Numbered from the stretch's first letter, positions 1 through 8,814 are shown. The stretch is 64,000 nt of DNA from an uncultured Eubacteriales bacterium (GCA_934643185.1 CAKUBN010000007.1:3042-67041); one strand, 5' to 3'. Numbers and translations: made by a program. Notes: a model not told the origin generated them from the letters alone.

Positions 1-564
1 ATTAACGCGCAATTCAAAGGAAAAGACATTTTTACATTCAAGCCATCTCATTCGGCAGTATTATGCACAAATCATATGCCTGCCGTAAAATCGAATGACA
101 GCGGTACTTGGGATCGCCTTGTCGTAATTCCCTTTAACGGAAGATTCCGTCATAAAGAGTCCGAAATCAAAAACTACGGAGCATATTTAGTCGAACATTG
201 CGGTGGTGCTATCCTAAAATGGATTGTCGAAGGCAGTAAAAAGTACATTAAAAACGACTATAAGCTGGTCATCCCGAGAAAGATACAAGAAGCGACCGAA
301 AACTATCAAAGCGAAAACGACTGGTCTGCTGATTTTTTTGAGGAGTACCTCATTTTTAATCCGGAACTGGTTTCCACGGGAAGTGAATTGTATGAGGCGT
401 ATAAATGCTACAGTTACAACACCGGCACAACTGCATTACCGCAAAACATTGTGCTCCCCAGAATCGCCTTACACACAGATGTTGTTAAAAAGCGCACAAA
501 TAAAGGGACACGCTATACAGGCGTTGGTATAAGAAAATCCGTTGACTCGTGGGAAACTGTGTAA
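1..564 (+). CDS. Phage/plasmid-type primase-helicase (P4/D5 family), C-terminal part
   Basis: The reading frame is open from base 1, so the gene starts left of the window and only its last ~187 codons are visible. The visible part contains the end of an SF3 helicase core (FKPSHSAVLCTNHMP, then WDRLVVIPF) followed by the C-terminal region typical of P4/D5-type primases of phages, plasmids and integrative elements. Such proteins prime and unwind DNA for replication of the element. An integrase lies 200 bp downstream on the opposite strand, which supports a mobile-element context. The family call is firm; the particular element type cannot be decided from this fragment. Confidence 0.8.
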   Translation: MNAQFKGKDIFTFKPSHSAVLCTNHMPAVKSNDSGTWDRLVVIPFNGRFRHKESEIKNYGAYLVEHCGGAILKWIVEGSKKYIKNDYKLVIPRKIQEATENYQSENDWSADFFEEYLIFNPELVSTGSELYEAYKCYSYNTGTTALPQNIVLPRIALHTDVVKKRTNKGTRYTGVGIRKSVDSWETV

Positions 565-653
565 GAGGTGTAGTGCAAATAGCTTTGAGTAGATTTTTAG
601 TATTTCTATTTAGAGTTTACTCTGTATACCCTACACACCCTACATATAATAAA

Positions 654-747
654 TATGGGGGAAATTACCTTTCCACCCTCCTGCGTCGGGCGTCAAATCA
701 CCGCTGCGCGTTGATCTGACTTGTGAGATGAAAAGGTATCCCCCATA
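654..747. other. Long imperfect stem-loop between primase and integrase
   Basis: TATGGGGGA (654-662) pairs perfectly with TCCCCCATA (739-747). After a 3-base bulge, TACCTTTC (666-673) pairs with GAAAAGGTA (730-738) with one offset. A second hairpin, GTCAAATCA against TGATCTGAC, sits inside. There is no T-run, so it does not look like a simple terminator. It could be a single-strand origin, a transfer-origin part or a recombination-associated structure; the role is unknown. Confidence 0.45.
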
Positions 748-765
748 CTCCCTTAACCAAAGATC

Positions 766-2037
766 TCAAATGACTTTTTTGAACATATTCTCAATTACCG
801 CATTTCCTTGTTCACGTATTGTATCCGTTACATGTTGATAAATGTTCATAGTAACCTCAATTTTCTTATGTCCAAGCCTTTGCTGCACGTATTTTAGTGG
901 AGCGCCCTCTTCTATGAGCATCGTTGCATGTGTATGCCGCAAACTGTGAAAATCGAATTCCGGAATACGCAGTTCTTCATGAATAGCCCGTGAAGCGTAC
1001 TGCATCGTACGCGGGTGTATGTATTCGCCATTTTCGCGCCTGCACAAAAGCAACACTTCATGACCGATCGTACCTTCCGTAATTCGTCTATTTGCATCTT
1101 CATAATACCGTTTGTACCTATTATCAAAGTACTTTTTCGCCCGATCTTGTCTTTGATATTCACGGGACAAAAGCTCGGTCATCTGTTTATCCATTTCTAT
1201 TGTACGGTACGATTCATATTTTGGAGTAGAAAAATACCAAAATCCTGCATCGCTGCACTTTGTGCCGTTGGCTTCCTTTTTCTTTTCTTTGCTCCTTGCA
1301 TTTTGCTTCCATTGTACCTGCTTTGAAACTGTCAATCTCCCATTTTTCAGGTCGATGTCATCCCATGTTAACGCATACACCTCGCTAATGCGCAATCCGC
1401 AATGATACCCTAACATGATCGGAATATAAGACGTGCTTTCTTCTGGGAATCGCTCAAAAATCTTTTTCATCTTATCTGCTGAAAGATAACTATGCGGAGA
1501 TGATCTTGTCGGAACAGCTGTTATTTCACTTCTCGGAATTTTCAAATACTCCGCCGGAGATGACGAAATCAACTCTTGGTCAACAGCATATCGCAGAGAT
1601 TTTGAGAGAATCCCACGTAAAACGCTGAGCGTATTCTTTGAATATCCTTCATCATACTTCTTCTGGATGAATTTTTGTAAGCGCGTTCTTTTGAGTTTAT
1701 CAAGCTGATACATTCCCAATTCCGGCTTAATGTGGTTTTCAATCCGCTTTCGGTAATTTGAAATTGTGGTTTCCTTTAAGCTATATCTACAATCATTCTG
1801 CATCCATTCATCCAAAAAATCTGAAAAGCTGATTTGTGCTGTTTTTTCTGCCGCACCACACAAAGCATATTCCTTTAGCGCTTCCGTTCCGGCTTTTCTC
1901 GCTTCCTTCGCAGATAAAAATCCGCCTTTACTCATCCATTTCCGCTCACTACCGATCGAAGCTATTTCAAATCGGTATTCATACGTTTTTCCGTACTTCA
2001 CAGATTTTCGCTCACGTACCATTACTTCGCTTGTCAT
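766..2037 (-). CDS. Tyrosine recombinase (integrase) of an integrative element
   Basis: A 423-residue site-specific recombinase that would integrate and excise the element whose primase precedes it. The N-terminal ~60 residues look like an arm-binding domain, residues ~70-165 like a SAM-like core-binding domain, and the C-terminal half like the catalytic domain. Visible catalytic residues are Arg in GLRISEVYALTW, His-x-x-Arg in FHSLRHTH, His in RLGHKK and the nucleophilic Tyr in NIYQHV. Length and layout fit Tn916/phage-like integrases of Firmicutes. A GGAAAGAG site precedes the ATG. It reads into the element, and its 5' end faces the host genes, so the attachment junction probably lies in 2040-2187. 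Confidence 0.92.
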   Translation of the reverse strand: MTSEVMVRERKSVKYGKTYEYRFEIASIGSERKWMSKGGFLSAKEARKAGTEALKEYALCGAAEKTAQISFSDFLDEWMQNDCRYSLKETTISNYRKRIENHIKPELGMYQLDKLKRTRLQKFIQKKYDEGYSKNTLSVLRGILSKSLRYAVDQELISSSPAEYLKIPRSEITAVPTRSSPHSYLSADKMKKIFERFPEESTSYIPIMLGYHCGLRISEVYALTWDDIDLKNGRLTVSKQVQWKQNARSKEKKKEANGTKCSDAGFWYFSTPKYESYRTIEMDKQMTELLSREYQRQDRAKKYFDNRYKRYYEDANRRITEGTIGHEVLLLCRRENGEYIHPRTMQYASRAIHEELRIPEFDFHSLRHTHATMLIEEGAPLKYVQQRLGHKKIEVTMNIYQHVTDTIREQGNAVIENMFKKVI

Positions 2038-2072
2038 ATTAAAGCTCTTTCCGTCCGTTTACATTCATCCAT

Positions 2073-2111
2073 GTGGACAAATGTGGACAAATTAAATTTC
2101 ACGTGGACAAA
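2073..2111 (+). repeat. Three GTGGACAAA direct repeats in helical phase
   Basis: GTGGACAAA occurs at 2073-2081, 2083-2091 and 2103-2111, so the copies start 10 and then 20 bp apart. They lie directly upstream of the integrase start. Phased short direct repeats at an integrase edge are typical of arm-type integrase sites or an excisionase/regulator site; that role is inferred. Confidence 0.55.
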
Positions 2112-2122
2112 AACACGCAAAA

Positions 2123-2150
2123 ATGCTCCCAGTCACGCGACCGGGAGCAT
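2123..2150 (-). terminator. Terminator after the GGGtGRT gene
   Basis: ATGCTCCC (2123-2130) pairs with GGGAGCAT (2143-2150). Read leftward it is followed by TTTTTG. It lies 38 bp past the GGGtGRT stop codon. Confidence 0.7.
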
Positions 2151-2187
2151 CTTTTATGCTTTAATATGCAATTTTCAGAAGCAATTC

Positions 2188-3186
2188 TTACTTGGAAGCC
2201 TCTTCAACAGCAACAGCGCAAGCAACGGTTGCACCGACCATCGGGTTGTTGCCCATGCCGATGAGACCCATCATCTCAACGTGTGCCGGAACAGAGGAGG
2301 AACCTGCGAACTGTGCATCGGAGTGCATACGGCCCATGGTATCGGTCATGCCGTAAGAGGAAGGACCGGCAGCCATGTTATCCGGATGCAGCGTACGGCC
2401 TGTGCCGCCGCCGGAAGCAACGGAGAAGTACTTCACGCCGTTCTCATTGCACCACTTCTTGTAGGTACCTGCAACAGGATGCTGGAATCTGGTCGGGTTG
2501 GTGGAGTTACCGGTGATGGAAACGCCGACGTTCTCGAGCTTCATGATTGCAACGCCTTCCGGAACGTTATCTGCGCCGTAGCACTTAACGTCCGCACGCG
2601 GGCCGTTGGAATAAGCCTTTTCGCTGACAACCTTAACTTCTTCCGTGTACGGGTCGAACTCGGTCTCAACATACGTAAAGCCGTTGATTCTGGAGATGAT
2701 GAAGGCAGCGTCCTTGCCGAGGCCGTTGAGGATAACGCGCAGCGGCTTCGTTCTGACCTTGTTCGCGTTCAGAGCGATCTTGATAGCACCCTCAGCAGCT
2801 GCGAAGGACTCGTGGCCAGCCAGGAATGCGAAGCACTCGGTCTCCTCGGAAAGGAGCATTTTGCCCAGATTGCCGTGGCCGAGGCCGACCTTACGGTTTT
2901 CAGCAACAGAGCCCGGGATGCAGAATGCCTGCAGGCCGATGCCGATAGCGGCAGCAGCGTCAGCAGCCTTCGTGCAGCCCATCTTGATAGCAATCGCGCA
3001 GCCTACGGTGTAAGCCCACTTTGCGTTCTCAAAGCAAATCGGCTGTGTTTCCTGTACGATGGTGTACGGGTCGATGCCCTTCTCTTCGCAGATGGTCTTG
3101 CACTCATCAATGGAATTGATGCCGTATTCTTTCAGGACGGAGAGGATTTTCGCCTCACGTCTCTCATAACCTTCAAATGTAGCCAT
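2188..3186 (-). CDS. GGGtGRT protein
   Basis: A 332-residue protein with the family-defining motif SGGGTGRTLHPD at about residue 265. The biochemical function of this family is not established. It is found in anaerobic Firmicutes next to a NifU-like scaffold gene, and that gene lies 14 bp upstream here, so the two are almost certainly one operon. The protein is glycine-rich with no signal peptide or membrane segment, so it is probably cytosolic. A GGAGGGCACG site precedes the ATG. A role in iron-sulfur or redox metabolism is inferred only from the neighbour. Confidence 0.85.
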   Translation of the reverse strand: MATFEGYERREAKILSVLKEYGINSIDECKTICEEKGIDPYTIVQETQPICFENAKWAYTVGCAIAIKMGCTKAADAAAAIGIGLQAFCIPGSVAENRKVGLGHGNLGKMLLSEETECFAFLAGHESFAAAEGAIKIALNANKVRTKPLRVILNGLGKDAAFIISRINGFTYVETEFDPYTEEVKVVSEKAYSNGPRADVKCYGADNVPEGVAIMKLENVGVSITGNSTNPTRFQHPVAGTYKKWCNENGVKYFSVASGGGTGRTLHPDNMAAGPSSYGMTDTMGRMHSDAQFAGSSSVPAHVEMMGLIGMGNNPMVGATVACAVAVEEASK

Positions 3187-3200
3187 TTCTCGTGCCCTCC

Positions 3201-3893
3201 TTATTCCTTGCGCGGGTCGATGTACTTAACGGCCTCATTGAATCTGCCGTATGTACCCATAGACTTCTTGTACGCCTCGTTCGGCTCCATGCCGGCCTTG
3301 ATGAAGTCGGTCATCTTGCCGAGGGAAACGAACTCGTAGCCGATAACCTGGTCGTCAGCGTCGAGTGCCATTCTGGTGCAGTAGCCTTCGGTCATCTCAA
3401 GATAACGAACGCCCTTTGCCTTTGTGCCGTACATGGTACCGACCATGGAGCGTGCGCCCTTACCAAGGTCTTCCATGCCTGCGCCGATAACAAGACCGCC
3501 CTCGGAGAAAGCAGACTGGGAACGGCCATAAACGATCTGGAGGAACAGCTCGCGCATAGCGGTGTTAATCGCATCACATACAAGGTCCGTGTTCAGAGCT
3601 TCCATAACGGTCTTGCCCGGGAGGATCTCTGCTGCCATTGCAGCGGAGTGCGTCATGCCGGAGCAGCCGACGGTCTCAACGAGCGCTTCCTCAATGATGC
3701 CGTCCTTAACGTTCAGGGAAAGCTTGCAAGCGCCCTGCTGCGGTGCACACCAGCCTACACCGTGGGTGTAACCGGAAATGTCCTTAACTTCCTTTGCCTG
3801 TACCCACTTGCCCTCTTCCGGGATGGGAGCCGGACCGTGCTTCGGGCCCTTGGCTACAATACACATCTCTTCCACTTCTTTGGAATAATTCAT
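3201..3893 (-). CDS. NifU/IscU-like iron-sulfur cluster scaffold protein
   Basis: A 230-residue protein related to U-type Fe-S scaffold proteins. Conserved cysteines are visible in GWCAPQQGACK and VETVGCSGMTHSAA. The start was set at the ATG at 3893, preceded by AAAGGAGT nine bases upstream; a longer in-frame extension to 4007 has no ribosome site and would overlap the promoter. It is the first gene of an operon with the GGGtGRT gene. Scaffold function follows from family membership; the client protein is unknown. Confidence 0.8.
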   Translation of the reverse strand: MNYSKEVEEMCIVAKGPKHGPAPIPEEGKWVQAKEVKDISGYTHGVGWCAPQQGACKLSLNVKDGIIEEALVETVGCSGMTHSAAMAAEILPGKTVMEALNTDLVCDAINTAMRELFLQIVYGRSQSAFSEGGLVIGAGMEDLGKGARSMVGTMYGTKAKGVRYLEMTEGYCTRMALDADDQVIGYEFVSLGKMTDFIKAGMEPNEAYKKSMGTYGRFNEAVKYIDPRKE

Positions 3894-4005
3894 AAGTGGT
3901 ACTCCTTTCGGTTCCAGTTTTATTTGGCAGACTTCGCGCAGAAGAGAGCCGCAGCGAAAAAGCGCCGCCCGCATCCCGCAAAAAGCCATTTTACTGATTT
4001 TCTTC

Positions 4006-4034
4006 ATTATAGCTTTTTTTCATGCGTTTCGCAA
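4006..4034 (-). promoter_or_regulatory. Sigma-A promoter of the NifU-like/GGGtGRT operon
   Basis: Read leftward: TTGCGA (4029-4034), 17-bp spacer, TATAAT (4006-4011). Transcription would start near 3999, about 105 bp before the NifU-like ATG. Confidence 0.75.
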
Positions 4035-4076
4035 GGGGCAAAATACACATTTCGCGAAAAAAGCGCACAATATACG

Positions 4077-4104
4077 CAAAAAGGAGCGCCGCAGCGCCCC
4101 TTTT
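4077..4104 (-). terminator. Terminator after the nucleotidyltransferase gene
   Basis: A GC-rich hairpin (AAAAGG.GCGC with tetraloop, then T-run) lies 22 bp past the stop of the leftward nucleotidyltransferase gene. Confidence 0.75.
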
Positions 4105-4125
4105 GTATCTTATTTCGGTTTGAAA

Positions 4126-5046
4126 TTACTTCCAAAGCGGGTCGGGATATGTGCCGTTTTGCATCATCTCGGCAAGCGCCGCCATCACGACGGGCTTATC
4201 GGCCTTATACGTCACGCCGAACCACTTGTCCGCCGATTTTAAAACCGTCACGTCTGCCTTGCCGTCGCGAATCTGGTCATTGACGACAAACGGCAGGAAG
4301 TATTCCGCTTTCAGCGGGTTCTTCGGCACATCGTTCTCGAGGAACGAGACGAAATCCTTCTTCAATGCGTCTACAAAGTCCGGCGTAAAGCCCCACAGGT
4401 TCATGGAAACGGTCGTGTCCTCATCGAGCGCGTGCCACGTTGCGCCGTCGTCCTCGGTGTAAGCCGGGCCGTCCTCGCGCTTTTCAATGTGCGTGCGCTC
4501 CACGATGGTATCCAACACACCGTCTTTCTCCACGCATACGCCGCGTGCCACATGGCCGTTTTCGGTCAGCGTGTTTTTCAGATGGTAGCCCACCATCGCC
4601 CAATGTGCCTTTTCACCGTCTTCCTTCACGTTCCGGAGGAACGCGCCGATCTTCTTAAACGCCTCGCCGCCATAGAAATCGTCCGCGTTGATGACGACAA
4701 ACGGCGCATCAATGTGGTCGCGTGCCGCCAAAACGGCGTGGCCCGTGCCCCACGGCTTCTCGCGGCCTTCCGGCACCGTAAAGCCCTCCGGCAGGTCATC
4801 CAACTTCTGGAAAACATACTCGACCTGCACGTACTTCGATACGCGGTCGCCGATAACCTCTTTAAAGTCCTCAAAAAGCTGCTCCTTGATGATGAAGATT
4901 ACCTTGGAAAAACCCGCCTGCACGGCATCAAAAACAGAAAAATCCATGATAATCTCGCCGTTTTTTCCAACGGGATCGATCTGCTTCAGGCCGCCGTAAC
5001 GGCTGCCCATACCGGCCGCCATAACAACTAAAATCGGTTTTTTCAT
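4126..5046 (-). CDS. Nucleotidyltransferase (NDP-sugar pyrophosphorylase-like)
   Basis: A 306-residue protein of the NTP_transferase fold. The N-terminal nucleotide-binding signature VVMAAGMGSRYGGLKQ is clear, and PWGTGHAVLAA plus INADDFYG give the Asp pair expected for metal and nucleotide binding. Such enzymes join a sugar phosphate to a nucleotide for cell-wall or polysaccharide synthesis; the substrate cannot be read here. The start is the ATG at 5046, with AAAGGA ten bases upstream. It lies 73 bp downstream of an LCP-family gene on the same strand, which agrees with an envelope polymer role. Confidence 0.85.
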   Translation of the reverse strand: MKKPILVVMAAGMGSRYGGLKQIDPVGKNGEIIMDFSVFDAVQAGFSKVIFIIKEQLFEDFKEVIGDRVSKYVQVEYVFQKLDDLPEGFTVPEGREKPWGTGHAVLAARDHIDAPFVVINADDFYGGEAFKKIGAFLRNVKEDGEKAHWAMVGYHLKNTLTENGHVARGVCVEKDGVLDTIVERTHIEKREDGPAYTEDDGATWHALDEDTTVSMNLWGFTPDFVDALKKDFVSFLENDVPKNPLKAEYFLPFVVNDQIRDGKADVTVLKSADKWFGVTYKADKPVVMAALAEMMQNGTYPDPLWK

Positions 5047-5119
5047 AGCTAAATTGTCCTTTCTCGTCTGCGGCATCACACCGCCATATGTACAGGTTCG
5101 GTCACGCGACCGTCAGGGG

Positions 5120-6205
5120 TCAGTTTTCATCCTCGTAAATAAATTCGTGGATATGCTGTGCCGCAACATCGGTGTCATACGTCCACATCCAACCGCCGCC
5201 CTCGCAGTAATCGGAGGCATAGCCCTCCACATCACTCGGGATGGAAAGGCGCTCAATGTCAAAACCCGTCAGCGCAATCTGCGCCAGACCGATCATCTTA
5301 TCAAACGTCAAAGAAGTCTCGCAAAGCGGCGCAAGCTGTTGAATGATGCTCGGGTATTCAAGCTTGGAAATAGAACTTGCCTTGCTCAAAAGCGCAGAAA
5401 GCACCTCCTGCTGGCGTTCCACACGGCCGTTATCGTTGTCGATGGCACGAATACGCCCGTAAGCCACAGCTTCGTCGCCGTTCAAGAGCACGCCCTCGCC
5501 CGCCGAAAGCGGCGCGTATGTAGAAACATCGCCTGCCATTGATTCAGGGGATTCCGCCGCCAGCGCATACATATTTTTGTTGATCTCACTAACTTCATCT
5601 TCCGTCAAATCAATATTCACGCCGCCGAACGCATCCACAATCTTCGCCATGGAGGCAAAATTCACGGTCACGTAGTCCTGAATATCGAGACCGAAGTTCT
5701 GGTTGATCGCACGGATGGCCTGCTCCGGGCCACCGTACATATAGGCATGGTTCAGCTTATCATAGCCGGAGTCATACGGGCTGCCGTCGCCCATATACAC
5801 GCGCACATCGCGCATGATGGACGTCAGCTTAACCTTGTGGTGCACGTTATCGATCGACATTACCATAATGGCGTCGCTGCGCCCGGCAAAGGTACCGCCG
5901 TCATAATCGCGGGCATCCACACCGAACAGCGCAATATTCGTAATACCCGCTTCCGATTTTGTTTCTTCGGAAATACCGAGCTCCGTCTTGTCTTTCGTGA
6001 TGGTCGTCGTCTTCAGGTCGCCCAAAAGCACCGTGGAAGCGTAGATCATCACGCCGCCCACCAGCACCAAAATAACGCAGATGAAGCTCAAAAAGACCTT
6101 AAGGCCCGTCCGTTTTTTCTTTTTTTGATTTTTCTTATACGCCTGCTTTGAGGAGTAACTGGAAATATCCTGAAACTCATCGCGGCGTTGTTTTCTTTTC
6201 GCCAT
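5120..6205 (-). CDS. LytR-CpsA-Psr (LCP) family glycopolymer ligase
   Basis: A 361-residue membrane-anchored protein. A basic cytoplasmic N-terminus (KKNQKKKKR) is followed by one transmembrane helix (about residues 34-55) and an extracellular LCP domain. Family residues are visible in GVDARD, GRSDAIMVMSID, SIMRDVRVYM, KLNHAY and the Arg-rich NDNGRVERQQEVL. LCP enzymes transfer teichoic-acid-like or capsular polymers from lipid carrier to peptidoglycan. The start at 6205 has GGAGG five bases upstream and fits a promoter at 6251-6279. The downstream nucleotidyltransferase may supply an activated sugar. Confidence 0.92.
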   Translation of the reverse strand: MAKRKQRRDEFQDISSYSSKQAYKKNQKKKKRTGLKVFLSFICVILVLVGGVMIYASTVLLGDLKTTTITKDKTELGISEETKSEAGITNIALFGVDARDYDGGTFAGRSDAIMVMSIDNVHHKVKLTSIMRDVRVYMGDGSPYDSGYDKLNHAYMYGGPEQAIRAINQNFGLDIQDYVTVNFASMAKIVDAFGGVNIDLTEDEVSEINKNMYALAAESPESMAGDVSTYAPLSAGEGVLLNGDEAVAYGRIRAIDNDNGRVERQQEVLSALLSKASSISKLEYPSIIQQLAPLCETSLTFDKMIGLAQIALTGFDIERLSIPSDVEGYASDYCEGGGWMWTYDTDVAAQHIHEFIYEDEN

Positions 6206-6250
6206 AAAAGCCTCCGTCTCGGCCAAAGGCCGGATGTCTTTATCTTATCA

Positions 6251-6279
6251 ATTATATTCCCATAACCTCGTTTCGTCAA
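6251..6279 (-). promoter_or_regulatory. Sigma-A promoter of the LCP gene
   Basis: Read leftward: TTGACG (6274-6279), 17-bp spacer, perfect TATAAT (6251-6256), between the GtrA stop codon and the LCP start. Confidence 0.8.
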
Positions 6280-6280
6280 T

Positions 6281-6697
6281 TTACTTTTTCTTACGAAAAA
6301 CGACCAGTTTGCTTAAAATATAATTTGCAAGGATCACAAAAACGTTCGCGACGAGCTTCACAATCTTATCATTCACGTGCAGCAGATCCACACCGATGAA
6401 CATCATGCCCATTTCCATAAAGCCGGACGCAATACGGCTCGCAAAAAATTTCGCCGCCTCCGTCAAAATCGGCACAAAGCCGTGCGCACGGCTCTCAAAC
6501 ACCCACTTGCGGTTCGTCACATACGCAAAGGTAACTGAAAGCACCCACGAAAGCGCTGTCGATACCATGTATGGGATGTGCAAAAAATCCGTAAAGATCC
6601 AGTAAGAAACATAGCTCACGACCGTCGTAAGCACGCCGAACACCACGTACAAAACCAGCTCTTTGTATTTTATAAGCAGTTCTTTGATTTTTCCCAT
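6281..6697 (-). CDS. GtrA family membrane protein
   Basis: A 138-residue protein with four predicted transmembrane helices and the GtrA signature (YVVFGVLTTVVSYVSYWIF near the N-terminus, VTNRKWVFES after helix 3). GtrA proteins are thought to flip polyprenyl-linked sugars for glycosylation of envelope polymers. The position beside an LCP ligase and a nucleotidyltransferase fits that role. It ends one base from the -35 box of the LCP promoter, so it is transcribed separately from LCP or reads through it. Confidence 0.88.
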   Translation of the reverse strand: MGKIKELLIKYKELVLYVVFGVLTTVVSYVSYWIFTDFLHIPYMVSTALSWVLSVTFAYVTNRKWVFESRAHGFVPILTEAAKFFASRIASGFMEMGMMFIGVDLLHVNDKIVKLVANVFVILANYILSKLVVFRKKK

Positions 6698-6740
6698 ATT
6701 TTCTATCCTTTATGTTTCGGGCAAAGCGCCCTCTTCTTTC

Positions 6741-7670
6741 TTATGATAAATATTCTTCCACGCCGTGCGCCGCCACCGCGCCGTCCGCAGCCGCCGTCAC
6801 GATTTGCCGCAGCGTCTTTTTACGACAGTCGCCCGCAGCAAACACACCCGGAACGTTCGTCTTCGTGCTCTCGCCCGCCATAAAATACCCGCTTTCGTCA
6901 AGGTCAAGAATATCGCGTACAAAGTCCGTCGCCGGCACATTGCCCACCGCCACAAACACGCCGTTTACCTCGATCTCGCACACCTCGTCCGTCTTTACAT
7001 TGCGCAGACGCAGCCCGCCGACTCTTCCGTCTTTTTCAAGGATCTCATCCGTCACCGTATCGAAAACGATCTCGATATTTGGCTTATCGAGCTTCTTCTC
7101 ATAGCTCTTTGAAGCGCGCAGGCGGTCTCTTCTGTGGATGAGGTATACCTTTTTGCACATCGCGGAGAGAAAAGCCGCATCGCCCGCCGCCGTGTCACCG
7201 CCGCCAATGACCGCAACCGTCTTATCTTTATAAAACGCACCGTCGCATGTCGCGCAGTAGGAAACGCCCTTGCCGCGCAAAGCGTCTTCGTTCGGCAAGC
7301 CAAGCGTCCTCGGTGCCGCACCGAGTGCCAAAACGACGCTTTTCGCGCGGTAAACCGTGCCGTCTTCCGTCTCCAGAATTTTCGCATCACCGTCTAACCG
7401 CAGTGCCGTCACGTTGCCGTAAGTTTGCTTCGCGCCAAAGCGCTCCGCCTGCTTTTTCATGTTCATCGTCAGCGTAAACCCGTCCACCGCCTCCGGGAAG
7501 CCGGGGTAATTTTCAATTTCATTCGAGGTCACCATTTGACCGCCGGGGATATATTTTTCCAGCACCAGCGTCTCGTAGCCCGCGCGGGCGCAGTACAGTG
7601 CCGCCGTAAGCCCCGCAGGGCCGGAACCCACCACGATTACGTCATAGACCTTTTCCATGTTTTCGCTCAT
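6741..7670 (-). CDS. trxB: Thioredoxin-disulfide reductase
   Basis: A 309-residue FAD/NAD(P)H flavoprotein. The FAD-binding GSGPAGLTAALYCARAG lies near the N-terminus, the redox-active CATC (SYCATCDGAFY) near residue 137, and the NADPH-binding VIGGGDTAAGDAA follows; AAGDCR closes the FAD site. It passes electrons to thioredoxin, keeping cytosolic thiols reduced. Length is normal. AAAGGAG lies nine bases before the ATG, and its own promoter is at 7734-7762. Confidence 0.95.
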   Translation of the reverse strand: MSENMEKVYDVIVVGSGPAGLTAALYCARAGYETLVLEKYIPGGQMVTSNEIENYPGFPEAVDGFTLTMNMKKQAERFGAKQTYGNVTALRLDGDAKILETEDGTVYRAKSVVLALGAAPRTLGLPNEDALRGKGVSYCATCDGAFYKDKTVAVIGGGDTAAGDAAFLSAMCKKVYLIHRRDRLRASKSYEKKLDKPNIEIVFDTVTDEILEKDGRVGGLRLRNVKTDEVCEIEVNGVFVAVGNVPATDFVRDILDLDESGYFMAGESTKTNVPGVFAAGDCRKKTLRQIVTAAADGAVAAHGVEEYLS

Positions 7671-7733
7671 AAGTCACCGCTCCTTTTCCTGGTGAAGTGC
7701 AGCTTTTCTGCACACCGTCTTGCGAACATCGTT

Positions 7734-7762
7734 AGTATAGCACATTCTCCTGAAAAATACAA
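7734..7762 (-). promoter_or_regulatory. Sigma-A promoter of trxB
   Basis: Read leftward: TTGTAT (7757-7762), 17-bp spacer, TATACT (7734-7739). It lies downstream of the non-coding RNA terminator, so trxB has its own start. Confidence 0.8.
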
Positions 7763-7906
7763 TTCCGTGCGGCGCGAAAGAGTTTTCTACCGCAAAGCGA
7801 CACTCAGTCGAAAACTTTATCAGAATCAAATACGTGCTCCCGTTCTCCTACTTAAACCAAAAAACACGCAAACCGCGCGCCTTGCACGACATACCCCCTA
7901 TCGCAC

Positions 7907-7946
7907 AAAACAAAAGAGGCTCTTTCGGCATCCCGAAAAAGCCTCT
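7907..7946 (-). terminator. Terminator of the long non-coding RNA
   Basis: AGAGGCT-TTTCGG (7915-7928) pairs with CCGAAA-AGCCTCT (7933-7946), each arm with one mismatch. Read leftward it is followed by TTTTGTTTT. Confidence 0.85.
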
Positions 7947-8814
7947 CGTTCTTTAATTTTTATTGCACATCCTGTGCGGTGTACGCTCAGCGCACACATC
8001 TCAAGTTAATTTAAACTGATACTAATACATCGGACTTTCCTCTGCTTGAAACCATCGGTCTCTTTTTATACCTGCACTCTGCATTACTTTCAGAATGTCG
8101 TCGGTCTTTCAGAGTTTATCATTTGTGCATTGGACACAACTCCATGTATATTCTCAAAAACTGTATTTGATTTTTTCTTTGGCGTTTTCCGCCTATCCTT
8201 ACACACGTCCGTACACTTTGTACAGCCCATGTATAATTCTATATGTTAATTTCGACCTACTTATCTTTGCTGTACCACGAAAACCTTTTGGGACTCGCTT
8301 TTGCGATCCCGCGCTTTCATAAAGCTTGAAACACTCGTGTGCAAATATTCAGTCTACTTCAGGGATCCGAGGCGCAACGCACCACGGATCTTCTGCTGCT
8401 GAGGTTCAGTAGCCATTGGCCTCACCCGCTTTCTTTCAATAGATTTGCCTTTGCGGCTCATGCAGCTTTGCCTCTTTTCACGTTTTGCCTGTTTCCACAT
8501 GGTCAAAACGTTCGGCCGCTTCTTTTTTCTGTTCCCGTTTCTCCGCTTCAGCTTTTTGTCCCTTTGTACCGGCACATTCTTAAAAGCCTACTTATCTCTT
8601 TCATCACATTTCCCGGAAGCCGAAGAACATTTGAAGCTTCGCCTTTGCAAAACCTGCATCAAGAGTTTCCTCCGCGCCTTTCTCTCTCCCCTTCGGAATG
8701 TTTCCGCGCGCTGAACCGCTTCGATCTTTTACTGAGACTTTTTTGAGTCTCCACCAAGAAAACCTCTTACGATTTTCCCGATCTACTTTGCGTTCTGGAG
8801 TTCTTTCTCTTTTC
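7907..8814 (-). ncRNA. Candidate long structured non-coding RNA (~0.9 kb)
   Basis: No credible protein gene lies in this stretch: the longest leftward frames are ~70 codons and very Lys/Arg-rich, and none has a ribosome site. Yet it is bounded by a consensus promoter (8821-8849) and a strong terminator (7907-7946). The transcribed strand is purine-rich and carries many hairpins, including a 9-bp CGTTTTG-type stem around 8479-8509, GATCCG/CGGATC around 8365-8390, GGCG/CGCC near 8185, GTACAGC/GCTGTAC around 8220-8275, and GAGACT/AGTCTC near 8740. AGATAAGTAGG occurs twice (near 8590 and 8265). Size and setting resemble giant ornate RNAs such as GOLLD, ROOL or OLE, but no class was recognised. 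Confidence 0.65.

Noticed and set aside
2071..3339. Long rightward frame (422 codons) opposite the GGGtGRT gene
   Set aside because: It is antisense to a clear family member, has no ribosome site and has no recognisable motifs; it is a composition shadow.
8029..8041. GAGGAAAGTCCG, reminiscent of the RNase P RNA core
   Set aside because: It lies near the 3' end of the transcript and the partner motifs expected downstream in RNase P RNA are missing.
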